Shown: in pieces, positions 48,436 through 60,300 of the stretch | How the letters are laid out: the number at the start of each line of letters is the position of its first letter | Numbering within the stretch: the first letter of the stretch is position 1 | Assembly (NCBI RefSeq): GCF_016097555.1 | Contig: NC_054703.1 | Span: 5,363,036-5,427,035, forward strand | DNA: 64,000 nucleotides | Direction: 5' to 3' | From: Gigantopelta aegis | Taxonomy: Eukaryota > Mollusca > Gastropoda > Neomphalida > Peltospiridae | Made by a program: the position numbers and the translations under genes | The notes under the pieces: model-generated | What the model was told of the DNA's origin: nothing | Database searches by the model: none | What the model saw: the letters and a program-made list of their open reading frames with translations, nothing else

Positions 48436-48480
48436 CTGTCTGTCTCTCTCTCCTTTCTCTGTCCTCCTTTCTCTGTGTTG
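47880..48480. other. Junction region between units B and D
   Basis: No gene. Ends in (TG)n and C/T-rich sequence; from about 48485 the sequence follows 23345 on. Confidence 0.5.
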
Positions 48481-48619
48481 ATCCCATCTCTCTGCAGTCT
48501 CCATTTCTCTCTCTCCCTATTTCTGTTTGTCTCTATGTCCGTCTGTTTCTATCGATCTCACACACTCTGTCGCTTTCGTTGACTTTCTCTTTCTGTCGAT
48601 CTCTTATATTCTATATATA

Positions 48620-50098
48620 CTCTTCAAAAAAAGAAACGCAAAAGGGTACAAATGGGTTATAACTCCGATTTTATGTTTCCTACCGGTGCATGCTTTGTGA
48701 ATATAAGGTCATTGCATGTCCCAAACACATTCCCACGGTTACATTCGATAAAACGCAGCTACTGTACAATAAAGTTCCAAAATGTGAATATTCACGTGCA
48801 AACCATGTCACCACTGCACGTGCGTTGTCTGCACGTGCAACATGAACACCGACAGTATAAAAGTGCAGGGTGTTCGCTTGCCTGGCCTCTATATCTGGCC
48901 GACAGTTGACAATCCAGGACATGCCACGTCTCAGTGAACCGCAGAGAAACAATGCCATCGGCCGACTAGACGCAGGCGAATCCAGAACGGCCGTTGCCAG
49001 GGCATTCCATGTGTCCCCAAGCACCATCTCCAGACTGTGGGACCGTTACCAGCAACATGGATCAACACGTGACCTCCCTAGATCCGGTCGACCACGGGTC
49101 ACTACCCCCGGGCAGGACCGCTACATCCGGGTACGCCACCTTCGGGAACGATTGACTACTGCCACCTCCACAGCCGCAGCAATACCAGGTTTGCGCAGGA
49201 TATCCGACCAGACCGTACGGAACCGCCTACGTGAGGTGGAATTCGTGCCAGACGTCCAGTTCGAGGTGTCATCTTAACACCACAACACCGTCGACTCCGA
49301 CTGCAGTGGTGCCAGATTCATCGACAATGGCCTCAACTGCGATGGAGACAGGTGTGGTTCAGTGACGAGTCCCGATTTCTGCTCCGACGTCATGATGGAA
49401 GATGTCGCGTGTATAGGCGTCGTGGTGAACGTTATGCGGCAAACTGCGTGCAGGAAGTGGACAGATTCGGCGGGGGTAGTGTCATGGTGTGGGCAGCCAT
49501 CTCACACACTGGCAGAACTGACCTGGTCCACGTGCAGGGCAACCTGAATGCACAGGGCTACATTGACCAGATCCTCCGGCCACACATCGTTCCAGTTATG
49601 GCCAACGCCAACGCAGTGTTCCAACATGACAACGCCAGGCCTCACACAGCACGTCTCACAACGGCTTTCCTACAGAACAACAACATTAATGTCCTTTCTT
49701 GGCCATCGATATCACCGGATTTGAACCCAATTGAGCATCTATGGGACGAGTTGGACCGACGCCTCCGACAGCGACAACCACAGCCCCAGACGCTGCCCGA
49801 ACTGGCAGCAGCCTTGCAGGCCGAGTGGGCCACCATCCCCCGGGACGTCATCCGTACTCTGGTTGCTTCAATGGGCAGGCGGTGCCAGGCAGTTGTCAAC
49901 ACACGCGGAGGCCACACCCGGTATTGACTCCAGATGACCTTGACCTTGGTGGTGTGTCCTATCACTTACTCACAATGGACTAGAGTGAATTGTGAACAAT
50001 CCTGCATCATTTGGTAATTATCGGACTCACCATTCAATAATTAAATCAATTCTCCAAATGTTACGACAATGTGGTTTTGCGTTTCTTCTTTTGAAGAG
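48620..50098 (+). mobile_element. Tc1-like DNA transposon (DD34E), near-complete
   Basis: Inverted ends CTCTTCAAAAAAAGAAACGC and GCGTTTCTTCTTTTGAAGAG, flanked by TA (48618-48619, 50099-50100). Unit B shows the empty site at about 23505 (CTCTATATATAGAG). Length 1479 bp, the usual size for a Tc1 element. Confidence 0.92.
48921..49927 (+). pseudogene. Tc1-like transposase, one frameshift
   Basis: Start MPRLSEPQRNNAIGRLDAGE. The N-terminal half has paired HTH regions (SRTAVARAFHVSPSTISRLW) and a GRPR motif (DLPRSGRPRVTT). The catalytic part has D in WFSDESRF, D in VFQHDNARPHTA and E in SPDLNPIEHLWDEL, with 34 residues between the second D and the E: DD34E. The frame breaks once around 49240, where the text changes frame before RGVILTPQHRRLRLQWC. 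Otherwise open to TAA-region stop at 49925-49927. It acts on DNA in the nucleus by cut-and-paste; this copy is probably inactive because of the frameshift. Confidence 0.9.
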
Positions 50099-50099
50099 T

Positions 50100-50240
50100 A
50101 TATATATATAGAAAGAGATTATGGAGAGAGGGAGAGAGGGAGAGGGAGGGGGAGAGAGAGGGGGGGAGAGAGAGGGGGAGAGAGAGGGGGGGAGAGAGAG
50201 GGGGGAGAGAGAGGGGGGAGAGAGAGGGGGCGGGGGGTGA
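50100..50240. repeat. GA/GGGGGA-rich microsatellite
   Basis: Continues the (GA)n that the Tc1 element interrupted. Confidence 0.9.
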
Positions 50241-50505
50241 TCGAGAGAGACAGAATGTGCTGAGAACTCGTTAAACACGTATTCTATTCTTTCTTTCATC
50301 ATATTTGACTATCGTCTTGAGCAGTGTATTCGACAGCTTCAAAATCCCATCGACTGTCGTACGGATGTGTCTGCTTAGGTTATAAACACTTTTATTGTTT
50401 TTGTTGTCGTGTGTTGAGCTTTGGTTGGATGAGAAGAACAGGAATAATTCCAGGAGGTTGCGAAAGCGTGCCCACGGTATATCATAGCTTAAACACTGTC
50501 ATTAA

Positions 50506-50836
50506 AGGGACATATTTTTTACTATTAGAGCCGTTTTTTGATAACTAAAATCAGACAAAATTAGATTTTATTGTTTAGATTATCCATTTCCGTACATTCG
50601 AAGTGTTTTGGGTCACTTTGGTGTTTTTAATATCACAAAATGCATTTCTCATATTTTTAAAAACGCACGTGCGTCTGAGAAGTAACACTTAAGGAGTGAT
50701 TTAGGGGGGTATTTTTACAATTTCAGTCACAGACTCGTGTTTCACTCAATTATAACTTTATCCAAATGTATTACAGGTTTGTAGATTAACTAAACTTAGT
50801 GTTAATTTTCACGGGTTGAAACTAGGGTCTGTCCCT
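50506..50836. mobile_element. TTAA MITE 3' of gene D
   Basis: AGGGACATATTTTT start, ACTAGGGTCTGTCCCT end, TTAA on both sides. Unit B has the empty site at 23914 (CATTAAATACACATATGC). Confidence 0.9.
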
Positions 50837-51289
50837 TTAAAATCACGTATGCATGCCCGTACGAACGACATCTGGAGTGTGTGTGTGTGGGGGGGGGGGG
50901 CACTTTCTAGTGGAGGGGCACGGTCTCTAGTGAGGGCACAAGCCAGATTTTTATATTTATAATAATATAGAAGAAGTAGGAGACAAAACCGAACATTTTC
51001 GTCCTGAAATGAGGGGGACTCAGATCACTCCAGCCCACCTCCCCCATCCAGTTCCTATGGGTCTGCGACAAACAGATGGTCCTGCAATTGTTATTTTTAT
51101 TCATTTGTTTAAACTATATAATACAGTTAATACAGTCTCCAATGAAAGACGCAGATGTACGATGTTGTTGTTGTTGTTGTTGTTTGTTTGTCTTTCTTTA
51201 CATAAAAAAAGGTTTAGAGACTGTGTCCACTACTCCAGATATGGTAATATATAGAAAATGACGACACAAACACGTTATCAACTGCTACT

Positions 51290-54200
51290 ATTTTATTTTA
51301 TTTGCTAGAACGTCTGTTTTAGTTTATACACAACTGGCGAAGGTGGCGGAATCAGCCAAGGGGACACAATCCATATCGAGACACGTTTAAGACTTCTATC
51401 TGAAAAAGAACAATTAAATAGAAACAACTTTTCAATCCCTACTGGATATAACCTAGAACGTGACTTTGCACTGCTTTCAAGAAGTGTTGGACAATACCGT
51501 TCATCACAGTTACACGGCCTATCCCGAGTTTATAGCTTGGTAGTATAATATATTTGGGCTAATATAGCGTTCTTTTCATTACTGAAATTTCAATAGAATT
51601 ATATTTTCTTTCTTAAATTGTAAATAATACATTTTTATTTTCGCTGCTCTTTTGAGTATGCGACTGTACATAGTAGTCACCACACCTTGATATTTGAATG
51701 ACAAAACCAACAATAACCATTTTCAAAATCGTATCTCTGCACAAGGCAGAGTCAAAAGGACGACCATAAGGAGGACTGCCACTTCCCGATACATCCTTCC
51801 TGTTTTGGTTTGTAGGAAGACTCACTTTCTACTTTGGTTTGTAAGAGGACTGCTATTTCAGAGATTAGATGGACAAATCAAATCGTGCACGAGACAGAGC
51901 CGACCTGAAGTTTAAAACAGTTGTTATGTCATGCAGTGACGAATCAATGTCCAGTAATAACACCAGGTGTTCGTGAAGGGTGAGCATATCCTGCCCAAGC
52001 GGTAGCATGGATGTGTCAAAGGATAGAACCCCGTCGGTGGATCTATTCTGTGATTGTGTTTGTACCCGACCCATCCAGTGCCCCACGACTGGCATATCAA
52101 AGGACATGGTATGTGTTGTCCTGTAAGTGGGAAAATGTATAGAAAGGATTCTGTGCTGCTAATGAAGCAATATAATAAGTTTAGTGTACGTCACAATGAC
52201 TAAGTCAATGTGCTTTAGTGGTGTCGTTAAACAAAACAAACTGTCACTGAAGACTGTCAGAATTACCAACTGTTTAACATCCAATAGCCAATGATTAACG
52301 ATTCAATTTGCTCTAGTGGTGTCATTAAACAAAATAAACTGTCACTGAAGACTGTGTCAGAATTACCAACTGTTTGACATTCAATAGATGCTGCTTAATA
52401 ATTTTGCTCTAGTAGTGTCGGTGTCAAAATTACCAACTGTTTTACATTCATTAGCCGCTGATTAATAAATTTGCTCTGGTGGTGTCGGTGTCAGAATTAC
52501 CAACTGTTTGACATTCATTAGCCGCTGATTAATCAATTTGCTCTAGTGGTGTCGGTGTCAAAATTACCAACTGTTTGACATTCATTAGCCTCTGATTAAT
52601 CAATTTGCTCTTGTGATGTCGGTGTGAAAATTACCAACTGTTTGACATTCAATAGCCGCTGATTAATTAATTAATTTACTCTAGTGGTGTCGTTAAACAA
52701 AACAAAACCTTTTCATAGCGGCATCGACCGTGAGGACAGGAAACAATGATACTTACCCACAGTTATGGCATTTGGTGTAGCAGATTTTTTTGAATAATTT
52801 ATATCTATTGCAGTTTGATTTGTCGTAGATCTCGCAAATCTCTGGCTGCTTATAATGGCATCCAACTGAAAAAAACCGAACAAACAAAACTGAACTATAC
52901 TGGACAACACATGGAACGCAAATTTAAATTTAGTTTTCTTTAATTTATTTAAGAATTGACCGTAATTATTTGTTTTGGGTTCATGCAAGTATGAACTGAA
53001 AGAAAGAAAAAACAACCCGATATGCACATTGTATGACTCCGCGTACAGAATGAGATAAATGTGTGCAAATCGGGGTGTTTTTTTGTCGGTTGCATGAACT
53101 ATCAAATAATAGCGGTCATATTTTATAATTAAATTTATGTGCATAATTTAACAATACGTCCCTGAATTGGTTTAACTTTAAACACGTCTGTAGTATTGTG
53201 TACACTTCATTGAAACCTTTATGGCGTTGGAATGCAAACGTTCATTCACTATTATTTTAATCACTAAGCAAACTTTATCTGATGACTATGCCCCGTCAGT
53301 GGACTCATTGAGCTATTTCTCGTTCCAGCCAGTGCTCCACAACTGGTGTAACAAAGGTCCTGATATGTACTATCCTGTTTGTGGGATGGTGCATATAAAA
53401 GATCCCTTGCTGCAACAGCGGGTTTCCTCTCTCAATATCTGTGTGATCCGTAACCATATGTCTGACGCCATATATCCGTAAATAAAATGTGTTGAGTGCG
53501 TCGTGGAATAAAACATTTCCCTCCTTCCTTCCTGATGGCTATGTTTCGGATTTACCAAATGTTTGACATCCCATAGCCGATGATTAATTAATCAATGTGC
53601 TCTAGTGGTGACGTTAAAAGAAAACTTTAAGCTGTGTAAATGTAGCATGTACTCCACAACATAAGATGTTCATATTTTATCTGGAGACGAGTAAAAGTTA
53701 ATGTAAAAGACCACATAGTAAATGTAGCATGTACTCCACAACATAAGACGTTCATATTTTATCTGGAGACGAGTAAAAGTTAATGTAAAAGACCACATAC
53801 AAAGTAAGAGAGGGATCTTTCATATGCTCTATCCCAGAGACAGGATTGTACATACCACGGCTTTTGTGCAGCACTGGCTGAAAAGAGAAATTGCCCAACT
53901 ATCGCGATAGATCTTACATCAATCGCGCATCTGAAGACAAGCGCTATACCACTGGGTTAAAAAAAAAGTTTAACGACACCACTAGAGCAGATTGATTGAT
54001 TAATCATCGGCTATTGGATGTCAAACATTACATTTTGGTAATTCTGACAGGTAACCCGCTACATTTTTCCAAATGCAGCAAGGGATCTTTTATATCACTT
54101 TCCAACAGACAGGAAAGTACATACAACGGACTGTCCAGTTGTGGTGCACTGGTTTACCACTGTGTTACGTCTCGCACCCAGAAAGAAAGACTATGAAACT

Positions 54201-54293
54201 AGCGGACACATTTGTCTGCGTTTTCACTCGACACTATATGATGAATAATCTAATATTGCACTGTAATTTTTTAAAAATGTTTTAGCCTCAGCG

Positions 54294-54364
<71 letters not shown>

Positions 54365-57300
54365 TGTGTGTGTGTGGTATGTGTGTATTGGAACCCCGAA
54401 ACCCAACCCCCTACCTACCCACCTGCCCCTAATCGAAAGAAAACTAAAGTATACTTCTAACCTGGACAGTCTCCGCTGATGTGTGGACAGTTCTTGGCGT
54501 TAATGAATAGTTTGTAACTTGGAATGAATTCTGCCAACAGACAATAAACACTGTCCTTTGTCTTGCAGAGCGCTGAAAAAACAAATAATAAAAGAAACAG
54601 TGAAACTATTATTAAAGGGACTGTCCCTGGGCTCAAACTGAAAAATCTGTTACCTACAGCAATTTTAAAATGTTTTTGCCGCAGGTAAAATGCTCACTTG
54701 TTAGCCTGTCTACGGCAGTTGAAAACTATAGTCCGTCCCATACTCCTATACAAATGTTTTTTGTAAATAATTTCGGTTTGGTTTGACGTAAGATTTAAAG
54801 TAGAAGTGTTTTGGAAATAACAAAAAACACAAACATTTGTGTGCAATTAAAAAAAAATATTCGGTTTAGAAATAAATAAAACTTCAATACATACCATAGT
54901 GAAACAAATTGTCGTTTCTTGTTATTTCAAAAATTCTTTTACTTTTTTCTTACGTCAAACCAAATCGAAATTATTTACAAAAACCCCCAAAAAACCAAAC
55001 CAATTTTTTTTTTTTTATAGGAAGATAGGACGGACTATAGTAACCTTTTCAACAAATATAAACACACCAAAAAAATCTTTCTTAAACGCACAGCCAAATG
55101 TTTATCTAACAGCAAAACCGATCAATTTTCAATTATAAATCGACCTTTCGAAATATCACGAGCTCAACGTATGCATGCTTAATACCATCTATTATCTTTT
55201 TCTTACAGCGTAAATTTATAATAGATTAGTTTCTTACAAAAATGTCACAGTGATAACGAATTACTGTCAAACTCCGATAACTCAAACTTCGATCTCTCGA
55301 AAACATCGATCTCTCAAAGTGAAGCGACGGCCCCGGCCGAATTGCTATACAATTTAGTAATAACAGACTTCGAAATCTCAAAGTCCGAGAACTCGACAAG
55401 CCTGATCTCTCAAACGAAATTTCTGGACCCACTATATATTGCACTTCGAAAACTCAAAGTCTGTGGATTGATCAAGCTACCGTTGTCGCTGGTATAGTGG
55501 CGGATCCAGAAAATCCATTTGGGGGGAGAGCTGGGGGGGAAATGACGTGTGACCAAAGGCCACAAACGTCAAAAAAATAAAAATAAAAATAATAATAATA
55601 TAACTGTCGAAAAATGTAGAGGTTTAAAACTTTACCCTAGCAAAAACGTGTGCAAATAACAGCGTTTAGGACGACCATGATTGTATATGTAAGCTAACAG
55701 GCGCCTCTCAGGGCCGAATTCGGGATTTTGTTAAAGTGGGGAAGGCAAGTTTGATTTGCCAAAGGCAGGCGAGTCGATCTCCCAACGGGAGCGAGGTCCG
55801 TGTTTTGTTTTGTTTTGTTCTGTTTTTGTTTGGGTTTTTTTTTTGAGGGGGGGGGGGGGGGATTTTATGGGTGTTTTTTTTTTTGGGGGGGAGGGTATGC
55901 TCTAGACACATGTTTTAAATAATGATTCTCAGATACGCGTTTGCAGGTAATTTAGTGTTGTATATTGTGTATGATCAAGTAACAAAAGTCATCAAAAACG
56001 GGAGGGGGGGGGGGGGGGGGGGGGGGGGGTTGAAGGGGTACCTGTGACACCCTCTGGATTCGTCAATGTGCGTGCAGAAAAGTGTACAGAGAGTCTAGAC
56101 TATGGCGGGAACCTTTTTTTTAGAGGTGTCAGGTTTTGCATCCCCGAAATTACATTTTGTTTTAAAAAAAGAAAATTTATTTGGACCGACGGGAGTGGGG
56201 TTGGGGTGGGGAGTTCGACCTCCAGAACCTGGCTAATATAATTTTTGTCAATACTGGTGTGTAACGTAAATTTATAAAATGTGTTGCTACTCCAAGTTCC
56301 AACGAAGAACGTTATGGTTAACGATCACTGGGCACACAGTACAGGAATGAGCGCTTCTGTACGAGGATATCCGGTATTGAAATACAATACCCGATTCCAT
56401 TGGAGTAGTCAGTTCAGCTGTCGTCGTTGTCGTTGTTGTTGTTGTGGGTTTGACACTTGTCGTGGTAGGTTCAGCAGTTGTCGTGGTAGGCTCGGCAGTT
56501 GTCGTGGTAAGTTCGGCACTTGTCGTGGTAAGTTCGGCACTTGTCGTAATAGGCTCGGCAGTTGTCGTGGTAGGTTCGGCAGTTGTCTTGATAATTTCGG
56601 CACTTGTCGTGGTAGCTTCGGCACTTATTGTGGTAGGTTCGGCAGTTGTCGTGGTAGTTTCGGCATTTGTTGTAGAGGTTTCGGTAGTTGTCGTGGTAGG
56701 TTCGGTAGTGTTCGTGGAGGTTTCGGCTTCTTTCGTCGCCGTAGTTTCCGTTTTTGTAGTCGTTGACGTTGTTGATATTGTTGTTGTTGCTGTTGCTGTT
56801 GTTGTTACACAATTTGTTTCTAATTCTTCATCTGAATATTCTAGAAACAAAATCTTTATCAAGTAATAATACGTCATTAACTTTTAAAATGTAATAAATC
56901 ACTGCAATAGATGGTTAAAACATTTAAAAAAATTATCCTATGTATCCTAAGTAAAGAGAGAGAGAGCAAGACAGTGTTAGTCAGAAAGAGGGAGGGAGAG
57001 AGGTAGAGAAAAAAAGACACTGGGAGAGCGAAAGAGAGAAAGAGGAACAGGGAGAAAGATGTGGGGTTACCTTTCATAACAACTATAAATGTTTCATATT
57101 TTATACATTAACATCCCTATACACACACCCTAATGTTAGGCAGGGTCTCCCAGGGGCAGACAATGTGGGTTTCCTGTACACACACCCTAATGTTAGGCAG
57201 GGTCTCCCAGAGACAGACAATGTGGGTTTCCTGTACACACACCCTAATGTTAGGCAGGGTCTCCCAGGGGCAGACAATGTGGGTTTCCTGTACACACACC

Positions 57301-60300
57301 CTAATCTTAGGCAGGGTCTCCCTGGGGCAGACAATGTGGGTTTCTATGCTTAAGACAGGGGTCTAGTTCAGCCAATACACTGTTTGCATGAGGTGCTTTA
57401 GTCGTAGGTACGAACCCCGTCTGTGGACCTATTCTCAGATTGGTTTCCCAACCAGTTTCCTACGACTGGTATATCAAAAGCCGTGGTATGTGCTATCATG
57501 TTTCTGTGGGAAAATGCATATAAACGATACCTTGCAGCTAATGAGAAAATGTAGCGTGTTTCCCCTCTAAGACTATAAGTTATTCAATATTTGACATTCA
57601 ATAGTCAATAATGAAGCAATCAATGTGTTCTAGTGGTGACGTTAACCAAAACAAACTTGAACTTTGTAATTACCTATTTTTATTTCATTCCGGATGCAGT
57701 ATCCTCGCAGAAAGAACGTCTTGCGTTCTAGTAACGTAGCAACGCGGTAACCTTCCTTACACTGACACTTGTTGTTAGTCCCACAGACCAGGTCGTCATC
57801 GCACTCAACTCCCTGCCTCTCACACGCCTCCCCCAGTGTGGCCCACTCCTTCACGCATGCTGCACAAGGATACGGACGTCGTTTGCAGAACTTGTCGTCT
57901 GCTCCTGCAAAATGGCTCGGATGGCACGTGCATTCTCCACGTACCTGCGGTTTGCAGTACGAATATTTGGTTGCACATACCGATGTGGTGTTGCATTGTT
58001 GTCCTAGCTCTCGCACTGAAATTAAAAAGGTCATTTGTAAAATTTTACCATGCTCTTTGTCTGGCAATACAATTCTTTAAAAGAAACCGATTCTAATTAT
58101 TATACAGTGTAAAATAGTTTGACAATTACTGCTTCTTCTTTCTTTCTTGTTTACTAATCTACAGTACAATAATGTATTTGGAATAGAATCTATTAGATAA
58201 TAACGTTTGCACAAATATTCAATGTCACCCATCAGTATTTGCACACTGAACTTTGACACGGAACTCTCTGATTTGGTACACTGCAACCTGTAAGAAAAAA
58301 AAAAGGCACTGACCTGCGAGACAGCTCTGGAAATTGTCCGACGTGATGGTTCCGTCCTTGCACGTGCACTTCATGTCACAGCCCACTCGGATACACTCGG
58401 AATTTTCCGGACAGTTTTTGTCAGAGTAGCATATCTCACCCAGAGTAACAACACCTGAGATAAACATAACACCTGATGTAAACATAACATCTGAGATAAA
58501 CACAACATCTGAGATAAACACAACACCTGAGATAAACACAACACTTGACATAAACATAACACCCGAGTTAAACATATCACCTGTGTTAAACATAACATCC
58601 GAGTTAAACACAACACCCGAGTTAAACATAACAGCTGCGATAAACACAACACATGCGATAAACATAACACCTGCGATAAACATAACACATGCGATAAACA
58701 TAAGACCTGAGGTAAACATAACACCCGAGTTAAACACAACACCTGAGATAAACACAACACCTGAGATAAACGTAACATCTGAGATAAACATATCACCTGA
58801 GTTAAACATAACATCTGCGATAAACATATCACCTGAGTTAAACATATCACGTGAGTTAAACATAGTATCTGACTGAAACATAACACCTGAATTAAACACA
58901 ACACTTGAGATAAACACAACACCTGAATTAAACACAACACCTGAGTTAAATACAACACCTCGATTAAACAACACCTGAGTTAAACACATTTAGGTTAAAC
59001 ACAACTGAGTTATGCCATACAAAAACGATAGTACATCGAGATCTAAGTTCGGTGAGTTTGATCATTATTTGTTGAGATGCGTGTGCAAGGAATGGCACAG
59101 GGCAGGGGTTTGGTATTGTGGCGAGTGGAGTTCTAAAGTGGGTTCGCTGATGCTCCCCAGGAGAATACATTGAAAACAGAAACGTTTTCTCGCGGGGGTG
59201 GGGGTGGGGGTGGGGGAGGGGTGCAGGTTGTTGACCTTACCTCGTACACACGCCTATTCCTGTGGCAGTGTGTTTTATTATGACACATTATCCATCTCTA
59301 TTAAACAATCAACTGTCGTAAGATTCCACCTTGTCATACTGCATAAATATAGAAGAAATATCGAGCATTGTTCAAAATTACCATATGTCCGACGCCATAT
59401 AACCGTAAATGAAATGCGTTTCCTTCCTTTGTACTAAGTGACCTGTATTAAGCAATTTACTGTCTTAAATGTCACCTGTAATACCTGAGATCTATCGAAC
59501 ACTGTAGAAATTGACGTGCATTATATTGGAGAAACCTGTCTAAAGATGCCACTTTATTATACCCAAGAAGTATGTCACAAACTGACCATTATTAAACAGG
59601 CACCTGTCTAAAAAGATTACCTTGTACTCCAGCAGAAATATTTAACTTGGTATGAACTGTTCTGCCTAAACAAGTAGGCTGCCTGTCTTAAGGGTGTATA
59701 CTACCAAATCAAATACCATAGACGACAAATACTAACATATGTGGCTAAAACTCGACCTGCAGCGTATCAATCGACCTAAACGCCACGGATATAAATACTA
59801 CCACCCCTTATCCTTAAAGTGAATAAAAAAAATTGGGAATCACGCTGCTCATTTCTGAGATAACGGGTAGCGTCTATGACTACCCTAGTTCCGCAAACAA
59901 ATTTAGTACTTTTTTTTTACAGGTGTCCCATACATGTTTTAAGCACAAGGCTACTTGACACAGTAGTACTAGATGAAATATAATTGCATACATTGTTTTG
60001 CCCAGATGAAAATATTATTTTTTACAACCAACACACTCACATTTATCACTAATCACAGGACTTGTGGTGTTCACTTCTCTATCAAAAGTTCGGTGCACCT
60101 CGAACTTGACCCTGTCGGAAGTTATTTGGTTTAGTACTACCCTAAGAGATTAATGCTAAATACAGCTTTGATCCAACTTTGAAAATTACCAAATGTTTGA
60201 CATCCAGTAGCCGCTGATTAATAAATCACTATTCTCTAGTGGTGTCGTTAAATAAAACAAACTTTGATCCAACGTTCCGCTTGTAGTGTGGAAAATCTAA

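Noticed and set aside
56281-56866. Plus-strand open frames of 140-161 codons over the mucin-like exon
   Set aside because: Open only because of the 21-bp period; the minus-strand exon is in exact frame with neighbours.
57101-57366. Repeat-protein ORFs on both strands
   Set aside because: 57-bp minisatellite with no splice sites or start context.
58225-58989. A stand-alone 254-codon gene
   Set aside because: Most of it is the 18-bp array; its last part is the EB exon with its own acceptor and donor, so it is better read as exon plus intron repeat.
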